Part shown: positions 1 to 5,208 of the stretch, piece after piece | How the letters are laid out: each line of letters begins with the position of its first letter | Numbering within the stretch: position 1 is the stretch's first letter | NCBI GenBank assembly: GCA_946480495.1 | Contig: CAMLKO010000051.1 | Coordinates: 1-7,251, forward strand | Source: an uncultured Caulobacteraceae bacterium | Lineage (GTDB): Bacteria; Pseudomonadota; Alphaproteobacteria; Caulobacterales; Caulobacteraceae | Direction of reading: 5' to 3' | DNA: 7,251 bases | The notes under the pieces: model-generated | Told to the model about the DNA's origin: nothing | Seen by the model: the letters and a program-made list of their open reading frames with translations, nothing else | Database searches by the model: none | Program-made: the position numbers and the translations under genes

Positions 1-170
1 TCCAGGAAGAGATCAAGAAGCCGCTGGCCGACGACATCCTGTTCGGACGCCTCTCGCGCGGCGGCCACGTCAAGGTCGTGCTCAAGGACGGCAAGATCGC
101 CTTCGAATTCGACGCGCCGGCGGGCCCCGCCAAGCCCGCGGACGAAGCCGAACCGGCGCTGGCGGAATAG
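1..170 (+). CDS. clpA: ATP-dependent Clp protease ATP-binding subunit ClpA (3' end only)
   Basis: Only the last 55 residues are in the window; the first complete codon is at position 3 and a TAG stop ends at 170. The visible stretch, QEEIKKPLADDILFGRLSRG followed by GHVKVVL, matches the C-terminal small AAA+ subdomain of ClpA, where E. coli ClpA has a very similar KKPLANELLFG..L..GG segment. ClpB ends differently, so ClpA is preferred. ClpA is the cytoplasmic hexameric unfoldase that feeds substrates into ClpP, often with the adaptor ClpS. The last 20 or so residues, rich in Ala, Pro and acidic residues, form the variable tail usual in this family. The gene faces the HIT gene, and the 80 bp between their stop codons is filled by a palindromic repeat. 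The catalytic AAA modules lie upstream, outside the window. Confidence 0.93.
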   Translation, partial: QEEIKKPLADDILFGRLSRGGHVKVVLKDGKIAFEFDAPAGPAKPADEAEPALAE

Positions 171-175
171 CCTCA

Positions 176-251
176 ATCCGCTCATCCCGACGAAAGTCGG
201 GACCCAAGCTGACTCAGTATGGGCCCCGGCTTTCGCCGGGGTGAGCGGGAT
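176..251. repeat. REP/BIME-like double-hairpin palindromic element
   Basis: This fills almost the whole gap between the convergent clpA and HIT genes. Hairpin 1 has the 7-bp stem TCCCGAC/GTCGGGA (185-191/196-202) closed by a GAAA tetraloop. Hairpin 2 has the stem CCCCGGC/GCCGGGG (224-230/235-241) with loop TTTC, which is GAAA on the other strand. The two hairpins are mutual inverted repeats: 176-206 is nearly the reverse complement of 220-251, with a few G/A transitions and one extra base. The centre holds a third palindrome, CTGACTCAG (209-217). Such inverted pairs of short GC-rich hairpins resemble the REP/BIME elements dispersed between genes in many bacteria. There is no U-run, so it is not a classical terminator, but it could protect 3' ends or limit readthrough. 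It reaches into the HIT stop codon by one base. Confidence 0.8.
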
Positions 252-688
252 TAGGGGAGCTTTGCCGCGATCTGCTCGGCTAGCTGTTTCAGCTCGCCCA
301 TGTCCGCCATCTGCCCGCCGCCGTGACGGCCGAGCGGCTCGCCTTCCCAGCGCGGGATGACGTGGAAGTGCAGGTGATAGACGGTCTGTCCTGCCGGCGC
401 GCCGTTGAACTGCATCACCACGATGCCGTCGGGGTTGAGCGCGGCGCGGACGGCCCGGGCGAGCTTTTGCGTCGCCCCGATCACCCGGCCCAGCGTCTTG
501 GGCTCGGCGTCCAGCAGGTTGCGCGCCTTCGAGGTCTTGGAGATCACCAGGCAATGACCCTTCGCCTGCGGAAAGGCGTCCATGAAGGCCAGGACCTCAT
601 CGTCCTCGAAGATCTTCACCGACGGGATCTCGCCCCGCACGATCTTCGCAAAGATGTTCTGGTCGTCGTAGGTCCCGTCCAGGCTCAT
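251..688 (-). CDS. HIT-family (HinT-like) nucleotide hydrolase/transferase
   Basis: A 145-residue protein of the histidine triad superfamily. The signature H-x-H-x-H is at residues 105-109 (YHLHFHVIPR); the family uses the last-strand histidines to attack the alpha-phosphate of nucleotide conjugates such as AMP-lysine or adenosine phosphoramidates. The N-terminal half (IFAKIVRGEIPSVKIFEDD, then FMDAFPQAKGHCLVISK) is the usual HIT fold start, and the length is normal for HinT-type proteins. Protein and substrate are cytoplasmic. The start chosen is ATG 688, preceded by a strong AGGGAGGA Shine-Dalgarno (693-700) four bases upstream; the open frame extends further 5' but that part overlaps the upstream gene in another frame and is low-complexity. 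It is the last gene of a four-gene minus-strand operon, 31 nt after the DUF482 gene. The exact substrate cannot be read from sequence. Confidence 0.94.
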   Translation of the reverse strand: MSLDGTYDDQNIFAKIVRGEIPSVKIFEDDEVLAFMDAFPQAKGHCLVISKTSKARNLLDAEPKTLGRVIGATQKLARAVRAALNPDGIVVMQFNGAPAGQTVYHLHFHVIPRWEGEPLGRHGGGQMADMGELKQLAEQIAAKLP

Positions 689-719
689 CGCATCCTCCCT
701 GCCCCGTCTTGGTAGCGGC

Positions 720-1877
720 TCAGTCGGCGGCGCGGAAGGGCGAGAACTCCTCTTCCAGGAGCTCCATGTCGTGCTCGACCACGCGGCGTTCCTGTTCGAG
801 GTAGCGGCGGACGGGTTCGCGCAGGGCGGGGTCGGCGATCCAGTGGGCGGAATAGACGGCGACCGGCAGGTAGCCCCGGGCGATCTTGTGCGGCCCTTGC
901 GCGCCGGCCTCCACGCGCGGCAGGCCAAGCCGGATCGCGTGCTCGATGGCCTGGTAGTAGCAGAGCTCGAAGTGGAGGAAGGGGACCTCCTCGACGCAGC
1001 CCCAGTGGCGGCCATAGAGGCAGTCGTCGCCGATCAGGTTGAGCGCCCCGGCGATCCAGCGCCCGCCCCGGCGCGCCATGAGCAGCAGCACCTTGCCGGC
1101 CATCCGCTCGCCCAGCAGCGAGAAGAACCGCCGGTTCAGGTACGGCTGCCCCCACTTGCGCCCGCCCGTATCCATGTAGAAGCCGAAGAAGGCGTCCCAG
1201 TGGTCCTCGGTCAGGTCGGCGCCGGTCAGGGCGACGATCTCGTCCACGCCGGACTGCGCCTCGCGCCGTTCGCGCCGGATCGTCTTGCGCCGCGACGACG
1301 AGAGCGCGGCCAGGAAGTCGTCGAACGTCCCATAACCCGCGTTGACCCAGTGGTACTGCTGGTCCTGGCGCAGCAGCATCCCCTGCGCGCCCATGAACCG
1401 CCATTCGTCCTCGGTCGGGAAGGTGACGTGCAGGCCGGATGCGTCGAGCCGCTCGCAGAGCGTCAGCGCGCCGCCCAGCAGGATCTTCCGCCCCAGCTCG
1501 TGGTCCGCCCCCTCGCGCACCAGCAGCCTGGGTCCGGTCACCGGCGAAAAGGGCACGGCGCACTGCAGCTTGGGATAGTAGCTGCCCCCTGCCCGCTCGT
1601 AGGCGTCGGCCCAGGACCAGTCGAAGACGTATTCGCCCTGGCTGTGGGACTTCAGATAGAGCGGCATCGCGGCGGCGACCTCGCCCTCCTCGTCCGCTGC
1701 CGCCAGGTGCTGCGGCGCCCAGCCGGTGCGCTCCACGGCGCAGCCGCTCTCTTCGAGCGCGTTCAGGAAATCGTAGCTGACGAACGGATTGCCCGGCCCG
1801 GCGCAGGCGTCCCACGCCTCGCGTCCCACTTCACTGACGCGGCGGTGAACCGAAACCGCCGCCTTGAGGGATGTCAC
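720..1877 (-). CDS. FemAB/GNAT-like DUF482 (COG3146) family protein
   Basis: A 385-residue protein that I recognise as the COG3146/DUF482 family, often annotated as GNAT N-acetyltransferase or peptidoglycan biosynthesis/recognition protein. Typical blocks are NPFVSYDFLNALEESG (30-45), the LYLKSHSQGEYVFDW stretch (73-87), YYPKLQ then PFSPVTGPRLL (100-119), a basic SSSRRKTIRRERR patch (193-205), and the very conserved C-terminal block VEAGAQGPHKIARGYLP (322-338) then YSAHW. The fold resembles the FemX/GNAT aminoacyl or acyl transferases, but no member's substrate is something I can state with certainty. The start is GTG 1877: its last three bases overlap the upstream TGA (GTGA junction), with a GAGGG about 10 nt upstream. 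An in-frame TTG at 1910 would add 11 residues but lies deeper inside the previous gene. No signal peptide or membrane segment is visible, so it is probably cytoplasmic. Confidence 0.88.
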   Translation of the reverse strand: MTSLKAAVSVHRRVSEVGREAWDACAGPGNPFVSYDFLNALEESGCAVERTGWAPQHLAAADEEGEVAAAMPLYLKSHSQGEYVFDWSWADAYERAGGSYYPKLQCAVPFSPVTGPRLLVREGADHELGRKILLGGALTLCERLDASGLHVTFPTEDEWRFMGAQGMLLRQDQQYHWVNAGYGTFDDFLAALSSSRRKTIRRERREAQSGVDEIVALTGADLTEDHWDAFFGFYMDTGGRKWGQPYLNRRFFSLLGERMAGKVLLLMARRGGRWIAGALNLIGDDCLYGRHWGCVEEVPFLHFELCYYQAIEHAIRLGLPRVEAGAQGPHKIARGYLPVAVYSAHWIADPALREPVRRYLEQERRVVEHDMELLEEEFSPFRAAD

Positions 1878-2647
1878 GCCAGGAAGCCCTCGAAGATGAG
1901 GTTGTCGCAATGCCCCCTCACCCGTTCCCAGTCGGCGGGCGAGCGCACCGTCCAGGCGATCACCGGCATGCCCTGGGCGCGCAACTCGTCGGCCCGTTCG
2001 CTTGGCAGCATGTCGAGGCCGAGCGCCAGGAAGTGCGGCTTGGCGATCTCCACATGCTCCAGCCGGGCGAAGGCCTTGCGCTGTTCGGGCGCCAGGGTCG
2101 CCGCGCCATTGTCGTTCCAGCGGTAGGAATCGAGCCCCCGCAGCACCTGCGGATGATGCGCCGCGAACCAGGCGTGGGAGTAGGGATTGAAGCCGATCAC
2201 GCAGGTCGGGCCGTTATGGTCGATCAGCACCTCGCAGACGCGCTTTTCCAGCGGGCCCACCTCGCCGAACGGCGTCTTCAGCTCGATCTGGACCAGCGCC
2301 CGGTGGCCGACCTCGGCCAGCGTCTCGGCCAGCGTCGGGATGGTCTCTTCCGTCCCCTTCAGCCGCAGTTCGCGAAGCTCCGAAAGGCTGCGGTCGCGCA
2401 GCTTGCCCTCGACGCCGCACATCCGCTCCAGCGAGCCGTCGTGGAAGACGACCGCCTCCCCGTCGCGGGTCAGCTGCACGTCGAGTTCGATCCCGTAACC
2501 GCCCGCGCAGGCCGCCTGGAACGCCGCCAGCGAGTTCTCCGGCGCGCCGCTTGGCGACCACAGCCCGCGGTGCGCCACCGGCGGCGCGAAAAGCAGGTCC
2601 CAGGCCTCGCCGAAGACGCTGTTGTCGGGGCGCGGCTGGGCCTTCAT
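1874..2647 (-). CDS. Glycerophosphodiester phosphodiesterase family protein
   Basis: A 257-residue GDPD-family TIM-barrel protein. The family hydrolyses glycerophosphodiesters (deacylated phospholipids) to glycerol-3-phosphate plus an alcohol. Visible signature residues: H26-R27 in AHRGLW, the PENSLAAF segment (37-43), the metal ligands E54 and D56 in IELDVQLTRDG, the second catalytic histidine in FHD (H69-D70), and E122-K124 in QIELKTP. The C-terminal barrel end (PVIAWTVRSPADW then NLIFEGF) is also typical. There is no signal peptide, so it should act in the cytoplasm, like UgpQ rather than the periplasmic GlpQ, and its length fits UgpQ-type enzymes. ATG 2647 shares one base with the TGA of the preceding RidA-like gene (TGATG), implying translational coupling. 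Its own TGA overlaps the following GTG start. Substrate preference is not determinable here. Confidence 0.93.
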   Translation of the reverse strand: MKAQPRPDNSVFGEAWDLLFAPPVAHRGLWSPSGAPENSLAAFQAACAGGYGIELDVQLTRDGEAVVFHDGSLERMCGVEGKLRDRSLSELRELRLKGTEETIPTLAETLAEVGHRALVQIELKTPFGEVGPLEKRVCEVLIDHNGPTCVIGFNPYSHAWFAAHHPQVLRGLDSYRWNDNGAATLAPEQRKAFARLEHVEIAKPHFLALGLDMLPSERADELRAQGMPVIAWTVRSPADWERVRGHCDNLIFEGFLA

Positions 2648-3108
2648 CAGTAGATCTCCACCACCGCGTCGACCTCGACCGAGAAGTTCCTCGGCAGCCG
2701 GTAGACGCCCACGGCCGATCTTGAATGGCGGCCCGCATCGCCGAAGGCCTCGACCATCAGGTCGGAACAGCCGTTCAGGACGCTGGGGATATCGAAGAAG
2801 TCGGGCCCCGCCTGCACGAAGCCGCCGAGCTTCACCACCTGCTTCACCCGTCCGAGCTCGCCCTCGCAGGCGGCCCGCATCTGGGCCAGCAGGTTGACCC
2901 CGCACAGCCGCGCGGCTCTCTGGGCCGTCTCCAGGTCGACGTCGACGCCCACCGTGCCGGTGATCCCGCCCGACGCGTCCAGCGAAACCTGGCCCGAGAT
3001 GTAGACATGCGAGCCCGTCCGCACGAACGGGACGTAGTTGGCGATGGGGGCCACGGGCTGGGGAAGTTCGATCCCCGCGGCGGCCAGGCGTTCTTCGACC
3101 TTCGACAT
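2647..3108 (-). CDS. RidA/YjgF/UK114 family protein (YjgF-like subgroup 1)
   Basis: A 153-residue protein of the RidA superfamily. It belongs to the longer subgroup that starts ...LPQPVAPIANYVPFVRTG (15-32) and contains YISGQVSLD (36-44), VVKLGGFVQAGPDF (91-104), NGCSDLMVEAFGDAG (112-126) and HSRSAVGVYRLP (128-139). R130 lines up with the arginine that binds the substrate carboxylate in true RidA enamine/imine deaminases, and E145 in the VEVDAVVEI strand with the conserved glutamate. Classical RidA removes reactive 2-aminoacrylate formed by PLP enzymes. Members of this longer subgroup are less well characterised, so deaminase activity is an inference. ATG 3108 is preceded by a modest AGGG motif. 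It is the first gene of the four-gene minus-strand operon. Only 95 bp separate it from the phasin stop codon, including the phasin terminator, and no convincing promoter of its own is visible. Confidence 0.9.
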   Translation of the reverse strand: MSKVEERLAAAGIELPQPVAPIANYVPFVRTGSHVYISGQVSLDASGGITGTVGVDVDLETAQRAARLCGVNLLAQMRAACEGELGRVKQVVKLGGFVQAGPDFFDIPSVLNGCSDLMVEAFGDAGRHSRSAVGVYRLPRNFSVEVDAVVEIY

Positions 3109-3149
3109 GGCCCTACGCTAGCAAGCGGGAACGGCGGGCGGAACATGCG

Positions 3150-3180
3150 AAAAGGCCCGGACCATCGCTGATCCGGGCCT
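3150..3180 (-). terminator. Rho-independent terminator of the phasin gene
   Basis: A perfect 9-bp inverted repeat, AGGCCCGGA (3153-3161) and TCCGGGCCT (3172-3180), with a 10-nt loop. Read on the minus strand the GC-rich stem is followed by TTTT (3153-3150), the form expected of an intrinsic terminator, and it begins 23 bp after the phasin stop codon. The U-run is short, so some readthrough into the RidA-like operon is possible. On the plus strand the stem is preceded rather than followed by the A-run, so it should act for minus-strand transcripts only. Confidence 0.85.
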
Positions 3181-3203
3181 CACAGGGTACGCGGGGGAAA
3201 ACC

Positions 3204-3671
3204 TTAGACGGCTTGCGTGCGCTCGACGAGGGCGGCGACGCGCTCGTTCAGGGGCTTCACCGCTTCCTTGACGGAGTCGGTCACCACTTCGCTGAGCTTG
3301 CCGAAGTTGGCGAGGTAGCCTTCGAGGGCCGCCTTCGCGAAACCGGTCTGCAGCTCGATGGCTTCCTGGAAGCTCTTGGCGCCGGCCAGCGACTTCGCGG
3401 CCGAAACCTGGTCTTCCAGGGCCTGCTTGGAGTAGGCCATCGCATGAGCGCCAAGCGCCTCGGCGCCCTTGGTGGCGGCGGTGGCGGAAGCGACCAGCGC
3501 TTCCAGGTTCTTCTTGGAATGAGCGTTCAGCTCGTTCAGGGCGGTCAGGGACTTTTCGACGTTGTCCTTGAACGCCTGATTGCCGACCGTGGTGAACTGT
3601 TCGACGGTCGCCTTCAGCGTTTCGACGCCTTCAGTCATCGGGGTGGCTCCTTGGGTTTTGGCCTTGGCCAT
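3204..3671 (-). CDS. Phasin family protein
   Basis: A 155-residue, almost entirely helical, Ala-rich protein with no cysteine and no signal peptide. The core from about residue 20 (VEQFTTVGNQAFKDNVEKS, ELNAHSKKNLEALVASATA, MAYSKQALEDQVSAAKSL, FQEAIELQTGFAKAALEGY) is the pattern of the phasin_2 family, amphipathic helices that coat polyhydroxyalkanoate granules and can also act as stress or chaperone-like proteins. Length is typical. ATG 3671 is preceded by GAGAGGA (3678-3684) with a 6-nt spacer, clearly the right start; an internal ATG at codon 12 has no such site. It is monocistronic by appearance: a terminator follows and a long TGC-rich region precedes it, shared with the divergent carboxypeptidase gene. 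Its presence suggests that the organism makes PHA, but no PHA synthase is in this window. Confidence 0.92.
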   Translation of the reverse strand: MAKAKTQGATPMTEGVETLKATVEQFTTVGNQAFKDNVEKSLTALNELNAHSKKNLEALVASATAATKGAEALGAHAMAYSKQALEDQVSAAKSLAGAKSFQEAIELQTGFAKAALEGYLANFGKLSEVVTDSVKEAVKPLNERVAALVERTQAV

Positions 3672-3714
3672 GAAATTTCCTCTCAGCCTTGCGGGGGTCG
3701 CTGGGAACAGCCGC

Positions 3715-3743
3715 CTTGTCTCATGTTGCAGTGCAGCAGTCAA
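3715..3743 (-). promoter_or_regulatory. Candidate phasin promoter overlapping a TGC-rich operator
   Basis: On the minus strand a good -35-like TTGACT (3743-3738) lies 72-67 bp upstream of the phasin ATG. A weak -10-like GACAAG would follow after 17 bp (3720-3715). The spacer contains CTGCACTGCAA (plus-strand TTGCAGTGCAG, 3726-3736), which is almost a palindrome. Phasin genes of PHA-producing alphaproteobacteria are commonly repressed by PhaR, which binds TGC/GCA-rich palindromes. The placement inside the promoter would suit repression. The -10 is poor, so this is a candidate only. Confidence 0.4.
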
Positions 3744-3749
3744 CGGATT

Positions 3750-3764
3750 TTGTGCGGTGCACAA
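3750..3764. promoter_or_regulatory. Perfect inverted repeat TTGTGC-N3-GCACAA
   Basis: Six-base arms, 3750-3755 and 3759-3764, flank GGT. It lies just upstream of the putative phasin -35 and has the size of a dimeric regulator site. It contains TGC/GCA cores like the neighbouring repeats, so the same regulator may bind both. No protein is proven to bind here. Confidence 0.4.
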
Positions 3765-3791
3765 TGTGAAGTTTGCGTTGCAGCGGAGCTT

Positions 3792-3809
3792 TGCGGCAGG
3801 ACTGCGGCA
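3792..3809. repeat. Direct repeat TGCGGCA with 11-bp period
   Basis: Two identical TGCGGCA copies (3792-3798 and 3803-3809) start 11 bp apart, about one helical turn, so a protein would meet both on the same DNA face. Between and overlapping them is the inverted repeat GCAG-GA-CTGC (3796-3805). It sits between the two divergent genes and is probably regulatory. Confidence 0.45.
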
Positions 3810-3824
3810 TTTCGTTCAAGTCCT

Positions 3825-3841
3825 GTTTACTTTAACTAAAC
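3825..3841. promoter_or_regulatory. AT-rich imperfect palindrome GTTTA-N7-TAAAC, possible promoter or operator
   Basis: GTTTA (3825-3829) and TAAAC (3837-3841) are exact inverted arms around CTTTAAC. This is the most AT-rich patch I noticed in the window and lies 72 bp upstream of the carboxypeptidase start, a likely place for its promoter melting region. It includes a TTAAC half-site of the CtrA type, but a second half at the correct 7-bp spacing is missing. Confidence 0.35.
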
Positions 3842-3912
3842 CGCGAGTCGGCCATGGTATGGCTCTCGTGCGGCCTCGTACGGTCGCCTTAGTTCCAACG
3901 ACGGACGCCCGC

Positions 3913-5208
3913 ATGCAAAAGCTCGCCCGCCGCCTTGTTCTTGCGTTTGGCATCGCAGTTTCACTGGCGTTCACGGGCGTCGCGCCCACGGCCGCCCAGG
4001 CGCAGGTCCTCCGCGTCAACACCGCCGAGCCGCGCTATGCCGCGATCGTGATGGACGCGAACACGGGCGAGGTCCTCTACCAGGTGCGGGCCGACAGCCC
4101 CCGCTATCCCGCTTCGATCAGCAAGGTCATGACCATGTACCTGGCGTTCGAGGCTTTGGCGGAAGGCCGCCTGAAGCTGACGGACGAGCTGGTCGTCTCC
4201 CCCCACGCCGCCTCGATGCAGCCGACCAAGCTCGGCCTGCGTCCCGGCGCGCACATCACCGTCGACAGCGCCATGCGCGCGATCGCCACCAAGTCGGCCA
4301 ACGATATGGCCGTGGCCCTGGCCGAACGCCTCGGCGGCACCGAATCCAACTTCGCCAAGCTGATGACGATGCGGGCCCGCGAACTCGGGATGACCAACAG
4401 CCAGTTCGTCAACGCCTCCGGCCTTCCCAACCCCGGCCAGATTTCGACGGCCCACGACCTCGCCATCCTGTCGCGGGCGGTGATGCGCGATTTCCCGCAG
4501 TACTACAGCTATTTCTCGCTGCGCAGCTTCACCTACCGCGGCGAGACGATGCGCAACCACAACCACCTGCTCGGGGCGGTCCCGGGGGTGGACGGGATCA
4601 AGACCGGCTACATCGGCGCATCCGGCTTCAACATCGCCGTTTCCGCCGTGCGCGACGGTCACCGGCTGATCGCCGTGGTGCTGGGCGGCAACTCGGCCGC
4701 CGCGCGGGACGACAACGTCGAGGACCTGCTCAACAACAGCTTCGGCGCGATCAAGCGCCGCGGCATGGGCGAGCGCGTGACCATCGCCCAGAACATGTAC
4801 GCCCCCGAGCTCTCCGGCCCGATCCAGCGTCCGCCCTCCGAACAGGGCGACGGGGACCAGGACGGCCTCTCCATCCAGCTGACCAACAACCCGGCAGCCG
4901 GCCAGCGCTATGTGATCCAGCCGAAGATGCCGTCGGGCTCGATGCAGACCGTCCGCGTTCCCGCGGCGAAGAAGGGCGACTACAGCGCCCAGGTCGGCGC
5001 CTTCCGCAACCGCTCGCAGGCCCAGCAGTACCTCGCCACCGTCAGCCGCCGCTTCGCTTCGGCCCTGTCGAGCGGCGACGGTCAGGTCGCCGATCGCGAG
5101 AACGGCTACTACCGGGTGCTGTTTGGCGGGATGAGCCAGTCGGACGCCCAGGCCGCCTGCCGCGCGCTGCGCTCCAGGGCGCAGGCCTGCCTCGTCACCA
5201 GCGACTGA
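3913..5208 (+). CDS. D-alanyl-D-alanine carboxypeptidase with C-terminal SPOR domain
   Basis: A 431-residue secreted serine peptidase of the PBP5/6 (S11) family, which trims the terminal D-Ala from peptidoglycan stem pentapeptides in the periplasm. A signal peptide is clear: MQKLARR, a hydrophobic run to about residue 24, and an A-Q-A cleavage site near residue 30. Catalytic motifs are all present: SxxK at S68-K71 (PASISKVMT), SxN at S128-N130 (TKSANDMA) and KTG at K230-G232 (GIKTGY). A flexible linker (about 282-354) leads to a SPOR domain (about 355-430; YSAQVGAF at its start, YRVLFGGM near its end), which in known proteins binds glycan stripped of stem peptides at the division septum. The only two cysteines of the mature protein, C416 and C426, lie in that domain. 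There is no PBP5-type C-terminal amphipathic anchor. ATG 3913 is chosen because the signal peptide begins there; an in-frame ATG at 3859 lacks a ribosome site. The stop abuts the convergent J-protein stop. Confidence 0.95.
   Translation: MQKLARRLVLAFGIAVSLAFTGVAPTAAQAQVLRVNTAEPRYAAIVMDANTGEVLYQVRADSPRYPASISKVMTMYLAFEALAEGRLKLTDELVVSPHAASMQPTKLGLRPGAHITVDSAMRAIATKSANDMAVALAERLGGTESNFAKLMTMRARELGMTNSQFVNASGLPNPGQISTAHDLAILSRAVMRDFPQYYSYFSLRSFTYRGETMRNHNHLLGAVPGVDGIKTGYIGASGFNIAVSAVRDGHRLIAVVLGGNSAAARDDNVEDLLNNSFGAIKRRGMGERVTIAQNMYAPELSGPIQRPPSEQGDGDQDGLSIQLTNNPAAGQRYVIQPKMPSGSMQTVRVPAAKKGDYSAQVGAFRNRSQAQQYLATVSRRFASALSSGDGQVADRENGYYRVLFGGMSQSDAQAACRALRSRAQACLVTSD

Larger units (their letters stand above)
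3672..3912. promoter_or_regulatory. Divergent control region between phasin and D,D-carboxypeptidase
   Basis: This 241-bp stretch contains no credible gene and must hold the promoters of both divergent genes. It has a high density of TGC/GCA words arranged in repeats, described separately: 3726-3736, 3750-3764 and 3792-3809. It also has an AT-rich patch (3824-3841) in an otherwise very GC-rich window, and a GAGTC (GANTC) site at 3845-3849. The first 16 bases hold the phasin ribosome binding site. No long hairpin or riboswitch-like fold was noticed. Which promoter sequence belongs to which gene cannot be settled by eye. Confidence 0.6.

Noticed and set aside
176..251. Bidirectional Rho-independent terminator for clpA and HIT
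   Set aside because: The hairpins are strong, but neither is followed by a U-run on either strand. A repeat element fits better, although it may still affect transcript ends.
689..1015. N-terminal extension of the HIT gene
   Set aside because: The extra 109 residues are Ser/Arg/Pro-rich, overlap the upstream gene out of frame, and the ATG at 688 has a strong ribosome site and begins at the usual family N-terminus.
685..1815. Minus-strand open frame of 376 codons overlapping the DUF482 gene
   Set aside because: Arg/Gly/Ala-rich shadow of the DUF482 gene; no domain signature.
771..2126. Long plus-strand open frame of 451 codons across the DUF482 and GDPD genes
   Set aside because: It is the antisense shadow of two well-supported minus-strand genes in high-GC DNA. 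Its translation is rich in Arg, Ala, Pro and Gly with no recognisable motif.
3832..3836. TTAAC as a CtrA binding site
   Set aside because: The full CtrA site is TTAA-N7-TTAA. No second half is found at the required spacing on either side; a lone half-site is weak evidence.
3580..3912. N-terminal extension of the carboxypeptidase, including an ATG at 3859
   Set aside because: The extension runs through the phasin gene and divergent promoter region, would bury the signal peptide, and the ATG at 3859 has no ribosome site.
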